A stretch of DNA of 64,000 nucleotides from Flectobacillus sp. BAB-3569 (GCF_002270355.1 NZ_NJFZ01000005.1:124001-188000); one strand, 5' to 3'. Positions 44,787-56,084 are shown, numbered from the stretch's first letter. Program-made: numbers and translations. Notes: generated from the letters alone by a model not told the origin.

Positions 44787-45006
44787 AACATGAGTCATCT
44801 CGAATTTTTAGGATTGGGATTATTCTCCAAGTTTTTATCAAAAAAGGGGTCGAAAAATATTATTTGACCCCTTTTTTGATGCTACTATGCTAGATATGAC
44901 TCAGCTTAAGACGCAATCATTGCGTCTCTACAGATGGAATATAAATTTTAAATTAATCACTCATTCATTCAGTCGCTAAATCCCTAAATTAGGAATGACT
45001 CATGTT
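44787..45006. mobile_element. 220-bp non-autonomous (MITE-like) relative of the IS4 element
   Basis: Left end AACATGAGTCATCTCGAATT and right end AATTAGGAATGACTCATGTT are inverted repeats that match the ends of the nearby IS4 element with few changes. There is no transposase. The interior holds a terminator hairpin (44840-44877) and the palindrome GACGCAATCATTGCGTC (44910-44926), itself a sequence of dispersed-repeat type. Confidence 0.65.
44840..44877. terminator. Terminator hairpin inside the MITE-like element
   Basis: Perfect 12-bp stem AAAAAAGGGGTC / GACCCCTTTTTT with a 14-nt loop. It serves the DUF4136 gene and possibly, on the other strand, the cupin gene. Confidence 0.8.
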
Positions 45007-45027
45007 TGGCCAAACCAAAATACTTTT

Positions 45028-45540
45028 TTACCGTGTTAAACTTTCAATTAAATAAGTATGCTGAGGAAATAGCGCTTGCAAACTAGCTCGCTCAGCTAGC
45101 TCAAATCCTTCAAAATCAAAACCTGGTGCCACTGTACAGCCAACTAATGAGTAAGCCGATTCTTTTTGGGGTTTTGACGCAAACCAATATCCTGCTGGAA
45201 CTACCGCCTGAAATACTTGTCCTTCGTCGGGATTATTACCCAAATGAATAATGTTGAGTTGACCATCTGGACTAATCATAAATACATCGAGGGCACCGCC
45301 AGCATAAAAATGCCACATCTCGTCAGCTTCTATCCTATGGAAAGCAGAGAAATGATGATTTTCTAGTAAAAAATAAATACCTGTCGAGAAAACTCTTTTT
45401 CCTTTAAATCTTTCTGGTAAAGCTTCCTGAGGAATACTTTCGGTCGAGCGATAAGTTTCGGCAAAGTAGCCACCCTCTGGATGTTCGAGCATCTTAAACT
45501 TTTCGACCCAATATTGGGCATTTTTTATAATTTGATTCAT
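45028..45540 (-). CDS. Cupin-domain protein (DUF985 type)
   Basis: 170 aa, one cupin barrel. The family motifs are LEHPEGGYFAETYRS, STGIYFLLENHHFSAFHRIEADEMWHFYAG (cupin motif 1 with the metal-ligand His/Glu positions) and GCTVAPGFDFEGFELAER at the C-terminal end. Relatives have been linked to sugar-phosphate or nucleotide-sugar epimerisation, but the reaction here is unknown. Confidence 0.85.
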   Translation of the reverse strand: MNQIIKNAQYWVEKFKMLEHPEGGYFAETYRSTESIPQEALPERFKGKRVFSTGIYFLLENHHFSAFHRIEADEMWHFYAGGALDVFMISPDGQLNIIHLGNNPDEGQVFQAVVPAGYWFASKPQKESAYSLVGCTVAPGFDFEGFELAERASLQALFPQHTYLIESLTR

Positions 45541-45910
45541 TGATAATGATATTTCGAATAAAAGAAGGCAAAGTTTAATCAGAAACTCTTTCTTTGTATT
45601 CTGTTAAAAATCAGACGGTTGGTTGTTGAAAATTTAGATAGAATCAAAAAAAACTAATGCAATAGCTAGCTTCTAGGTTATTATTGCTTGAAAGTTAAGA
45701 ATCTATGATGCAAAAAAATCATATTTTTTTAATTCTCATGCAACATTAGTTTACCGATCTGTTTCATTGGTATGAAATTCAGTTAATTGTTATTCGCAAA
45801 TAAGCCTCTAAGACTATCGAAGATTGACGATTAACCAACCAACTAAGTTTATTCACGAATAACAATTTAATACGCTGGAACAAACGCTATACATAGACAG
45901 AAATGTTCAT
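45541..45910. other. 370-bp gap before the ECF sigma operon
   Basis: No gene found. The sigma frame is open leftward to a TAA at 45860-45862 without an ATG. The promoter of the sigma operon must lie here; none stands out. Confidence 0.4.
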
Positions 45911-46420
45911 TTGGTGGAGGCTTGTCGCAGGGGCGAACGCAAGGCTCAGTATGAGATTTATCGTCTCTACTCAAAGTCTATGTTCAACGTGGCTGTCCGA
46001 ATACTGAATCATGTCGGCGAGGCCGAAGATGTACTGCAAGAGGCATTTTTGGACGCATTTATCAAAATTCATGAGTTTCGTCAAACAAGTACCTTTGGCG
46101 CTTGGCTCAAACAAATTGTAATCAATCGGGCTCTCAATCAGCTCCGGCAGCGTAAAGTTGCCTTTCAGGACATCGATGGTGTACCTGATGATTTTGAGGA
46201 CGAGCAATTTGATGACGAGGAAATAGAATGGGAAGTAACTAAGGTGCAGCGCGCGATGCATCAACTTCCCGATGGCTTTAGAACGGTTCTAAGCTTGTAT
46301 CTTTTTGAAGGATACGACCATGAAGAAATTGCGGAAATTTTGCAAGTAGCAGAATCCACTTCAAGAACTCAGTATATAAGAGCCAAAAAACGTTTATTAG
46401 AAATACTTAAAAAGGCATAA
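45911..46420 (+). CDS. ECF-type RNA polymerase sigma factor
   Basis: 169 aa from a TTG at 45911. Region 2 is AQYEIYRLYSKSMFNVAVRILNHVGEAEDVLQEAFLDAF and GAWLKQIVINRALNQLRQRK. Region 4 is LPDGFRTVLSLYLFEGYDHEEIAEILQVAESTSRTQYIRAKKRL. There is no in-frame ATG: the frame stays open for 16 more codons (LEQTLYIDRNVH...), so the true start may be a CTG, TTG or GTG. It is followed after 44 bp by a membrane anti-sigma gene and then a surface protein, forming an envelope-response operon. Confidence 0.88.
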   Translation: MVEACRRGERKAQYEIYRLYSKSMFNVAVRILNHVGEAEDVLQEAFLDAFIKIHEFRQTSTFGAWLKQIVINRALNQLRQRKVAFQDIDGVPDDFEDEQFDDEEIEWEVTKVQRAMHQLPDGFRTVLSLYLFEGYDHEEIAEILQVAESTSRTQYIRAKKRLLEILKKA

Positions 46421-46464
46421 TTGATTGTCGAGTTTATTTTCAACAAAAGATATGTCATAGTCTT

Positions 46465-47064
46465 ATGAATCAGTCAAAAAAAGCATCAAATCGTTTAGAA
46501 AGGTTTGTTAGAGACCATCGAGATGAATTTGAAAATCTTGAACCATCGTTGGATTTGTGGGAAAAATTAGAAGCAAAATTACCTACCGACACCGCTTTGG
46601 CTCAACCAGTAGAGAAAAATACTATTATTCCATTTTTCCCTAAAATCCAACGCTATTGGCGTGTTGCTGCAAGTATTGTGGTGGTTATAGGAGCATTAGG
46701 ATTATGGTATGCCAATCAATCTTCGAGCAATTCGGACATAATCGTGAGCCAAGTTGGCGATCAGTACAAAAAGCAAATGGTACATTACGCTAGCTTAATA
46801 GAAACAAAGAGGGATGAAATCCGACAAATTGCCGATAACGAACCTGCTTTGTATCAAGAATTTTCATCAGAAATCGAACGTCTCAACAAAGACTATCAAA
46901 GCTTGAAGGCGGAACTGCCCCAAACGCCCAATCAAGAAGAGTTAGTAAAAGCTATGATTCAAAATTTACAATTACAATTAGATATTTTGAATCAACAATT
47001 ATCAATCATTCAACGAGTTAAAGAAGCAAAACAAGGCCATGGAAAAAGTATGCAAACTATTTAA
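46465..47064 (+). CDS. Membrane anti-sigma factor
   Basis: 199 aa. A cytoplasmic N-terminal segment (residues 1-65, EFENLEPSLDLWEKLEAKL) is followed by one transmembrane helix (about 66-84, WRVAASIVVVIGALGLWYA) and a periplasmic part with long coiled-coil helices (YQSLKAELPQ ... LQLQLDILNQQLSIIQRV). This layout and the position after an ECF sigma gene fit a Bacteroidota anti-sigma factor. It has no classic zinc-binding HxxxCxxC motif. Its 3' end overlaps the next gene by 26 bp. Confidence 0.75.
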   Translation: MNQSKKASNRLERFVRDHRDEFENLEPSLDLWEKLEAKLPTDTALAQPVEKNTIIPFFPKIQRYWRVAASIVVVIGALGLWYANQSSSNSDIIVSQVGDQYKKQMVHYASLIETKRDEIRQIADNEPALYQEFSSEIERLNKDYQSLKAELPQTPNQEELVKAMIQNLQLQLDILNQQLSIIQRVKEAKQGHGKSMQTI

Positions 47065-48270
47065 GGTGGTTGTTGCCATGTACGGGGTGTTGGTTATCTC
47101 TCCGAGTATGGCGCAGCAAATGCGAGTTACGGCCTCTGCTAATGGCAATGTATATGCCAGCAATAAAAATAGTAGAACTATTACCGTAACTGTTAATTCT
47201 AATAACAATACAACAGTTAGCTGCCAGGAGGTAGCCTCAGTCGAAAAAGGAGAATCTGTAGCTTTGGTCGAAAAAAAGAAGTTGATTACCAAGGTATATT
47301 CTGTTGAACCGAAGGATTTGTTACAAATTAATAATCAGCACGGTCACGTAAATGTTGAGCTATGGAATCGTAATGAAATAAAAATAGAAATCAATATCGT
47401 AGGACACGGCAGTACTGAAGAAAAAGCACAAGCGTACGTAGATGGAGTAGATATTGCAGAAGTTCGTGTAAAAAACAAAATTACCTTACGAACCAATATA
47501 ACCTCTGAAAATAATGGAGATTGGTGGGATAAGTTATCTTTTAAAAGCAGTAGCAAAGACTCTGACAATGAGAAGCAAGGCGTAGAAGTCAACTATCAGG
47601 TATATATGCCAAAGAATAATCCACTGATGGTGTCGAATAGATATGGTAATACGAATGTTCCAGAATTTTCAGCTCCTTTGTCAATCGTTACTTCTTATGG
47701 AAACTTTGTAAGTGACCGACTTTCTGGCAATGAAAAAATATCAATGTTCAATATGGAAAAGCTAATATCAAGCAATTAGACGAAGCAGAGTTGAAAATTT
47801 CTTATTCTAAATTGAATATTGATAAAGCTAATATTATCAAACTTGCTAATATGTTTGGCTCTGTGATGTTGGATCAAGTCAATACCATTGAGGGAAATCT
47901 TCAGTATTCTAACGGAAAAATCGGTACGATTAAAGAAAATGGCAAAATTTACATTAGCTATTCAGATGGATTAGAGCTTCGTGAATTACCAAATTCGTTG
48001 AAGTCCCTAGATTTGAAATGTAATTATACGACTGTAAAATTACCTGTGACTTCAGACTGCAATGCCGACTTTGATGTTACGGTGAACTATGCCAATTTCA
48101 AATACCCATCAGATAAGTGTACGCTTACGGTAAATCCAGATGATGAAAATTCTCAAAAACGAATGGGATTCATTCCTCAAAAGAATTATAAAGGTAAAAT
48201 CGGCAAAGGTACAGGAACCAAAATTGTCATTCACTCAAATTATGGTGGTGTGAAGTTTTTGGAGAAATAG
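47039..48270 (+). pseudogene. Exported DUF4097-like/head-GIN-type surface protein gene, split by a frameshift
   Basis: A signal peptide (KVVVAMYGVLVISPSMAQQ) and repeated beta-helix-like units (LLQINNQHGHVNVELWNRNEIKIEI ... NPLMVSNRYGNTNVPEF) run to 47779. The second part (INVQYGKANIKQLDEAELKISYSKLNIDKA ... NYGGVKFLEK) is in the -1 frame and ends at 48270. Joining at the A6 run 47733-47738 by one added A gives about 410 aa without a gap. The phase here is poor for ribosomal slippage, so mutation or assembly error is more likely. As the third gene of the ECF operon it may be its target or envelope sensor. Confidence 0.72.
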
Positions 48271-48294
48271 TAAACGCTCAAAATATATATTGCT

Positions 48295-48373
48295 AATAAA
48301 AAAGCTGTGTGCGACATGAGACAAGATATAAGCTCGGAGGTATATCTTACTCGAAGCATACAGCTTTTTTATT
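48295..48373. terminator. Bidirectional terminator with nested stems between the ECF operon and recF
   Basis: Arms AATAAAAAAGCTGTGTGC (48295-48312) and GCATACAGCTTTTTTATT (48356-48373) match over 17 of 18 positions. An inner AAGATATA/TATATCTT stem lies within. It overlaps the recF stop codon. Confidence 0.7.
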
Positions 48374-49462
48374 TTCCTTGAGTCACATCAAAATAAAGTA
48401 CCTCTACTGTCAAATGACTTAATAGCTGTTGTGTTCTTTCAGGGCGCGCATCTGTCAAAAAAACCTGCTGAAAGGTTCCATCTACCATCATATTGATCAA
48501 CTGCTGAATACGTCTGTCATCAAGCTTGTCAAAAATATCATCGAGTAATAATATCGGTTGAAATCCCTTTTCAAGTGCCAAAAGCTCAAATTGGGCTAAT
48601 TTAAGCGCAATTACATAAGATTTTTGTTGACCTTGCGAACCGTATTTTTTGAGTGGGAAAGCATTGATTTCGAAAGAAAAGTCATCTTTATGAATCCCTA
48701 AGGTTGTTCTTTGTGCCGCCAAATCTCGTTGACGATTTTTGGTAAAATCATTTCTGAAAGTGTCAGCGTCTACGTCGGTTTCATAAACGAGTCGTACGTC
48801 CTCCCTACTTTCTGAAAGATTAGCATAATGTTTTTGGAAGATTGGGGTAAATTTCGACAAAAACACTGCTCTTTTTTTCTGTAACTCAATTCCACATTCG
48901 ATAATTGGTTCAGAGTAGATATCTAATAAATCAGCATCAAAATAGTTTTTTTCTGCAAACTGTTTTAGCAAAGCATTTCTTTGTAATAAAACCTTATTGT
49001 ATTTGATAAGCGTTTCAAGATACTCACGATCGATTTGAGAGATAACACCATCAAAAAACTTTCTTCTTTCCTCACTCCCATCTCTTACAATATCGGTATC
49101 ATTGGGTGAAATCAACACGACAGGATAGAGTCCTATATGTTCTGAAATTTTCTCATAAGGTTTTGTATCGTGGAGCACGGCCTTTTTTTGACCTTTTTGA
49201 AAAGAACAGGTTATTTGCACATCCCCTTTTTCTCCACCAACAAATAGCCCATCAATCATCATAAAATCAGCTTCGTGAGTAACGCACAAGGCATCTTGCG
49301 TGCTAACTGAGCTTTTGGTTAATGCCAAAAATAAATAGCATCAAGCAAATTGGTTTTACCACTACCATTTTCACCCACAATACAGTTTACACGATGAGAA
49401 AACTTAAAATCGCCAAAGTCATAGCTTTTGAAGTTTGTGAGACTGATACGTTGTAAATACAT
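48369..49462 (-). pseudogene. recF: recF, DNA replication/repair ATPase, split by a one-base frameshift
   Basis: RecF loads RecA at gaps (RecFOR). The N-terminal part from the ATG at 49462 ([16 protein letters not shown]) holds Walker [18 protein letters not shown]. The rest, in another frame, runs [14 protein letters not shown] ... KSYVIALKLAQFELLALEKGFQPILLLDDIFDKLD (Walker B, DDIFDKLD) to 48369. One more T (an A on the + strand) in the run at 49327-49331 joins them exactly at the conserved AIYFLALTKS. The full product would be about 364 aa, normal for RecF. Loss of recF is possible but a sequence error is quite likely. Confidence 0.88.
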
Positions 49463-49872
49463 ATTTGGATGAGTAAGAAAGCTTAGGTAATTGACTTTAT
49501 AAAATGAGCAAAATGCCAAAGACATATTGCTTGAGGCGAAATGATATCGTGCCGAACGCTGAACAATATCCAATGCAAAGCTGTTTAGATTTGTACTTTA
49601 GTTCTGATACCTGTCAGGTAAATAGCTAATAAAGTTGTTTATAACTAATAATCAAGAGTCTATTGTGATATTTTTTTGGTCGGTTCTTGGTTTTGTACTA
49701 ATTTCGCATTGCAAATTAACGCCTGTTTCGGGGGATTACAAAATCCTATGTGGCCCACAATGGGATAGCAGTTCCAGGTGAGCAAGAGCGAATAAGACGT
49801 TTATTTTATTCCCTCATTTACTTAATCGTAAGATTCAACGCAAGTTAATCACTCATTCACTCATTTTGAAAA
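49463..49872. other. Divergent recF-pdhA intergenic region
   Basis: About 410 bp without a supported gene. The right half holds the pdhA promoter and a long leader containing GGGGGATTACAAAATCC. No repeat family from elsewhere in the window is present. Confidence 0.45.
49675..49706 (+). promoter_or_regulatory. pdhA: pdhA promoter candidate (TTTG - 20 bp - TAATTTCG)
   Basis: TTTG at 49675-49678 and TAATTTCG at 49699-49706 fit the Bacteroidota -33/-7 pattern with one mismatch. A leader of about 160 nt follows. Confidence 0.4.
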
Positions 49873-50880
49873 ATGGCAAAGAAAGCTGAAAACAAAGTAA
49901 AATACTCGAAAGAGACCTACATGGAATGGTACGAGTCAATGATGCTTCAACGTAAATTTGAAGAACGTACTGGTCAATTGTATGGTCAACAAAAGATTCG
50001 TGGTTTTTGCCACCTTTACATCGGACAAGAGGCTTGTTCTTCAGGAGCAGCGTCGGCACTTCGTAAAGGCGACAAATATATAACAGCTTACCGTGATCAC
50101 GGTATTCCATTGGCATTAGGTTCAGACCCTAACACTATCATGGCGGAAATGTTCGGAAAAGCTACTGGTATTTCGAAAGGTAAAGGTGGATCAATGCACA
50201 TTTTCGATAAATCAGTGGGTTTTGTAGGTGGTCATGGTATCGTAGGTGCTCAAATTCCTCTTGGAGCGGGTTTGGCATTTGCTGAAAAATATAACAAAAC
50301 TGGAAACGTTTGTATCTGTTATTTCGGTGACGGTGCAGTTCGTCAGGGTGCTTTGCACGAAGCCTTCAACATGGCTATGACTTGGAAGTTGCCAGCGATT
50401 TTTGTTGTTGAAAACAACGGATACGCTATGGGTACTTCGGTTACTCGTACATCAAACGTTACAGATCTTTACACAATTGGTGAAGCTTATGATATGCCAT
50501 CTGAGCCAGTTGATGCGATGAGTGTAGAAGCAGTTCATGAGGCAGTTTCTCGTGCAGCTGAGCGTGCTCGTGCAGGTGAAGGACCAACATTCTTAGAATT
50601 CAAAACTTACCGTTATAGAGGTCACTCTATGTCTGACCCTCAGAAGTACCGTACTAAAGAGGAAGTTGAGGCATATAAAATGCGTGACCCAATCGAGCAA
50701 GTTAGACAAGCCATCTTAGAAAACGATTTTGCTACAGAAGAAGATTTAGCGGCTATCGATGCTAAAATCAAGGCAAGAGTTGAAGAGTCTGTTAAATTTG
50801 CAGAAGAGTCTCCTTGGCCAGATGCTTCTGAAGCATACAAAGATGTGTATGTAGACGAATATCCATTCCCAGTGGAATAA
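49873..50880 (+). CDS. pdhA: Pyruvate dehydrogenase E1 component, alpha subunit
   Basis: 335 aa. With the beta subunit it decarboxylates pyruvate on thiamine diphosphate and passes acetyl to lipoyl-E2 (EC 1.2.4.1). The ThDP/Mg motif runs from GDGAVRQGALHEAFNMA to VVENNGYAMGTS (about 157-191). YRDHGIPLALG and TYRYRGHSMSDPQKYRTKEEV (phosphorylation-loop region) are typical. No beta-subunit or E2 gene follows; a terminator closes the unit after one gene, so the complex is encoded at several sites. Confidence 0.95.
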   Translation: MAKKAENKVKYSKETYMEWYESMMLQRKFEERTGQLYGQQKIRGFCHLYIGQEACSSGAASALRKGDKYITAYRDHGIPLALGSDPNTIMAEMFGKATGISKGKGGSMHIFDKSVGFVGGHGIVGAQIPLGAGLAFAEKYNKTGNVCICYFGDGAVRQGALHEAFNMAMTWKLPAIFVVENNGYAMGTSVTRTSNVTDLYTIGEAYDMPSEPVDAMSVEAVHEAVSRAAERARAGEGPTFLEFKTYRYRGHSMSDPQKYRTKEEVEAYKMRDPIEQVRQAILENDFATEEDLAAIDAKIKARVEESVKFAEESPWPDASEAYKDVYVDEYPFPVE

Positions 50881-50894
50881 TCATCTTGTATGAT

Positions 50895-50938
50895 AAAAGC
50901 CCCAATAGCTTTACTCACGTAAAACTATTGGGGCTTTT
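50895..50938. terminator. Bidirectional terminator after pdhA
   Basis: Stem AAAAGCCCCAATAG / CTATTGGGGCTTTT, with an inner TTTAC/GTAAA continuation, and T-runs on the + strand. Confidence 0.9.
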
Positions 50939-50961
50939 TTATTTTTTCTCAACAAATCGTT

Positions 50962-51306
50962 TTATGATTGAAAGATACCTTCAAATAATTCTGGTTTGAA
51001 ACCTACCGAAATAATCTCCTCTTTTTCTAAAACAGGACGCTTGATTACAGAGGTTTGTTCCATCATCAATTGGATTGCCGAAGCAGTATCTGTTGCTTTT
51101 TGACTTTCGTCTAGTTTTTTCCAAGTTGTTCCTGCTTTATTCACAAGCGTTTCCCAAGGATATTTTTCTAACCAAGCCTCTAATTTTTCCTGTGAAATTC
51201 CTTCTTTTTTGAAATTATGGAATTCAAAAGGAATATCATGTTCCTTAAGCCAAGTAAGGGCTTTTTTTACCGTATCACAATTCGGTATTCCGTAAACTTT
51301 GTACAT
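50962..51306 (-). CDS. ArsC/Spx-family thioredoxin-fold protein
   Basis: 114 aa. The ArsC-like fold begins MYKVYGIPNCDTVKKALTWL with one active-site Cys (C10); the CxxC of Spx is absent. KLDESQKATDTASAIQLMMEQTSVIKRPVL is the conserved central part with the R-P substrate-loop motif. It resembles the YffB/uncharacterised ArsC-like group more than true arsenate reductase. The substrate is unknown. It lies 100 bp upstream of the uvrB stop. Confidence 0.85.
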   Translation of the reverse strand: MYKVYGIPNCDTVKKALTWLKEHDIPFEFHNFKKEGISQEKLEAWLEKYPWETLVNKAGTTWKKLDESQKATDTASAIQLMMEQTSVIKRPVLEKEEIISVGFKPELFEGIFQS

Positions 51307-51406
51307 GGGGTGTTTTTTTATATGAAAATTTACTTCCAGATGATATAGTCCGTCAATAGAGTTTTTTAGGTAAGGACAAAAGAAAACTCAAAACTCCGCA
51401 CTCCAT

Positions 51407-53434
<2,028 letters not shown>

Positions 53435-53648
53435 TCCGCTTGATTTTTTGTTTATAAATTTAAGTGTAATCTAATAATGAGCCAATCGAATCTCCTAAAA
53501 TATAGTGCCCATTCAATAATAACCCTAAAGAAAACGCTTTGGTTTCGGACTTGTAATCCCAAATATTTAATACACCTATCACTCAAAACCCAACAGAGTA
53601 TTAATGTGTATTTTGTACTTTTCTGAATAAAACCAATTCCCTCATTCT

Positions 53649-55052
53649 ATGAAAAGAAATTTTTTAAAAACTTGTTTAACAGTACTTTGTGGAGGACTTC
53701 TTAGTTTATCCACATCGAGTGCCCAACAATACCAAGCCAATTGGGCATCTATAGACTCGCGTCCTATTCCCAACTGGTTTGAGGATGCCAAATTCGGGAT
53801 CTTTATTCACTGGGGACTATTCTCTGTGCCTGCTTGGGGACCAACCGCCAAAAATAATGTAGGTATTTACGACCGATATTCAGAATGGTATTGGCAAACC
53901 TTGACTAATTCCAAAAGACCTGGGTATGCTTCTACCCTAGCCTTTCATGAAAAAGCTTTTGGTAAAGATTTTAAGTATCAAGATTTTGCCAAAGGGTTTA
54001 CTTGCGAAATGTATGACCCTAGCGACTGGGCAAATATTTTTGAAAATGCTGGTGCCAAATATGTTGTGCTCACTTCCAAGCACCACGAAGGATATACGCT
54101 TTGGCCAAGCGCTCAGGCTTGGAATTGGAATGCTGTTGATTTGAATCCGCATCGTGATATTGCAGGTGATTTGACCAAGGCTGTAAAAGGCAAAGGCTTG
54201 CGCATGGGTTTTTATTATTCTTTGTACGAATGGTTTAACCCTTTATACAAAAAGGATGTGGATACTTATGTTACTGCTCACATGATTCCGCAAATGAAGG
54301 ATTTGGTGACACGCTATACGCCAGATATTTTGTGGACTGATGGCGAATGGGATCATCCTTCAGAAAAATGGAAAAGTACGGAGTTTTTGGCATGGCTCTA
54401 TAACGACTCTCCATCAAAGGCTGAGGTCGTAGTAAATGACCGCTGGGGAAAAGAAACACGTAGCAAACACGGAGGAATTTATACTACCGAATATGACTTG
54501 GTACATGATGCTAATTCGAGCAGCATGGAAATAGCCCATCCTTGGGAAGAGTGTAGAGGTATTGGCTCTTCTTTTGGCTATAATAGAAATGAAAATTTGG
54601 AAGATTATTCCTCGTCAAAGCAGTTAATAGATATTCTTATTGACAAAGTAGCTCGTGGAGGAAACTTGTTACTAAATGTTGGTCCAACAGCCGATGGACG
54701 TATTCCTGTGATTATGCAACAGCGTTTGGCAGATATAGGAAAATGGTTGAAAATTAACGGAGAAGCTATTTATGGTACTCGTAAATGGGAAAAATCACCC
54801 AAGGTTACTCCAGAAACTAAGGTTTTCTATACCAAGAAAAATAAAGATTTATATGTGCTATTAACTCAATGGAAAAATACACCTGTTACTATCGAAGGTG
54901 TTTCGGGTGGTACAGTAAGTATGTTGGGATACAACGGAGCTATTAAAGTTCAGAAAAAAGGAAATACGCTGACCATAACGCTTCCTGTGCTCACGCCTGA
55001 TGTCAATCCAAGTGAATATGCTTGGGTCTTTAAGATTTCGGGTGCATTATAA
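53649..55052 (+). CDS. Exported alpha-L-fucosidase (GH29)
   Basis: 467 aa with a signal peptide (MKRNFLKTCLTVLCGGLLSLSTSSAQ). The GH29 catalytic domain shows WFEDAKFGIFIHWGLFSVPAWG, the substrate-binding HHEGYTLW with H145-H146, and the nucleophile D231 in ILWTDGEWDHP. A small C-terminal beta-sandwich begins near VTPETKVFYTKK. It removes fucose from glycans outside the cytoplasm. The precise linkage is unknown. Confidence 0.93.
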   Translation: MKRNFLKTCLTVLCGGLLSLSTSSAQQYQANWASIDSRPIPNWFEDAKFGIFIHWGLFSVPAWGPTAKNNVGIYDRYSEWYWQTLTNSKRPGYASTLAFHEKAFGKDFKYQDFAKGFTCEMYDPSDWANIFENAGAKYVVLTSKHHEGYTLWPSAQAWNWNAVDLNPHRDIAGDLTKAVKGKGLRMGFYYSLYEWFNPLYKKDVDTYVTAHMIPQMKDLVTRYTPDILWTDGEWDHPSEKWKSTEFLAWLYNDSPSKAEVVVNDRWGKETRSKHGGIYTTEYDLVHDANSSSMEIAHPWEECRGIGSSFGYNRNENLEDYSSSKQLIDILIDKVARGGNLLLNVGPTADGRIPVIMQQRLADIGKWLKINGEAIYGTRKWEKSPKVTPETKVFYTKKNKDLYVLLTQWKNTPVTIEGVSGGTVSMLGYNGAIKVQKKGNTLTITLPVLTPDVNPSEYAWVFKISGAL

Positions 55053-55059
55053 AAAATAA

Positions 55060-55088
55060 AAACCCGAAGGCTACAAGCTAACGGGTTT
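55060..55088. terminator. Weak terminator hairpin after the GH29 gene
   Basis: 7-bp stem AAACCCG / CGGGTTT with a 15-nt loop, 8 bp after the stop. Confidence 0.5.
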
Positions 55089-55145
55089 CTGGTTTCACTC
55101 TCAAAATTAAATTTTGAATTTTTGACTTGAACGTTGTTCGTTCAA

Positions 55146-55952
55146 TTACAGCCTTTTCGCCTCTTCCCAATACACATCCATCTCGGCTAGGGTCATATCT
55201 TGTAAGGTTTTACCTTGTTCTTTTGCTCTTGATTCAATATGTTGGAATCGCTTGATGAACTTTTTGTTGGTTCTTTCTAAAGCGGATTCAACATTGATGT
55301 TGACAAATCTTGCGTAATTGACTAGAGAAAACAATAAATCTCCAAATTCAGCTTCTGCCTTTTCAGTATCAATGGCTGATTTTTCAACCACATTAAATTC
55401 AGCTTTGAATTCTTGCATTTCTTCCTCGACTTTCTCCCAAACCTGTTCTTTTTCTTCCCAGTCGAAGCCAGCTCCACGAGCTTTTTCCTGAATACGCATA
55501 GCCTTTACTAAAGCTGGAAGCGATTTTGGTACACCAGCCAATACAGACTTGTTACCTTCTTTCATCTTAAGTGCTTCCCAATTTTGCTTGACTTGCTCCT
55601 CGGTTTCAGCTTTTACATCACCATAAATATGTGGATGACGGAAAATCAGTTTTTCACAAAGACCATTCAATACATCAGCAATATCAAAAGTATTGGTTTC
55701 TGAAGCAATTTTTGAGTAAAATACCATGTGAAGCATAATATCGCCGATTTCCTTTTTGATTTCGAGCATATCTCCTTCTACAATGGCATCCGAAAGTTCG
55801 TAGGTTTCTTCAATCGTCAAGTGACGCAATGAATTAATGGTTTGTTTTTTATCCCAAGGACACTGCTCTCTCAACTCATCCATGATTGTTAAGAGGCGGT
55901 TAAACGCCATCAATTGATCTTTTCTTCTTTCGGGTAAAGCTTCAAATTCCAT
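55146..55952 (-). CDS. mazG: Nucleoside triphosphate pyrophosphohydrolase
   Basis: 268 aa, two MazG domains. It cleaves non-canonical or excess NTPs to NMP plus pyrophosphate. Domain 1: QCPWDKKQTINSLRHLTIEETYELSDAI and KKEIGDIMLHMVFYSKIA, with the metal-binding E-E-x-x-E and E-x-x-D acids. Domain 2: KAEAEFGDLLFSLVNYARFVNINVESALERTNKKFIKRF. Length and order match E. coli MazG. Confidence 0.94.
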   Translation of the reverse strand: MEFEALPERRKDQLMAFNRLLTIMDELREQCPWDKKQTINSLRHLTIEETYELSDAIVEGDMLEIKKEIGDIMLHMVFYSKIASETNTFDIADVLNGLCEKLIFRHPHIYGDVKAETEEQVKQNWEALKMKEGNKSVLAGVPKSLPALVKAMRIQEKARGAGFDWEEKEQVWEKVEEEMQEFKAEFNVVEKSAIDTEKAEAEFGDLLFSLVNYARFVNINVESALERTNKKFIKRFQHIESRAKEQGKTLQDMTLAEMDVYWEEAKRL

Positions 55953-56084
55953 CCTTTCCTGTTCCCAATACGTTTGTTGTGCTTACAAAGTTAGTGAAAG
56001 TTATTTATAAAATCCCCAATGTATAATAGGACTTTTTGGGTTTTGTGGGAATAAAACTCAAAAAAATATGCATTTTCTCGTTGG

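Noticed and set aside
47733-47741. Programmed -1 slippage in the DUF4097-like gene
   Set aside because: Zero-frame codons are GAA AAA ATA; the A-site ATA to AAT re-pairing is poor, so a base loss or sequence error is favoured.
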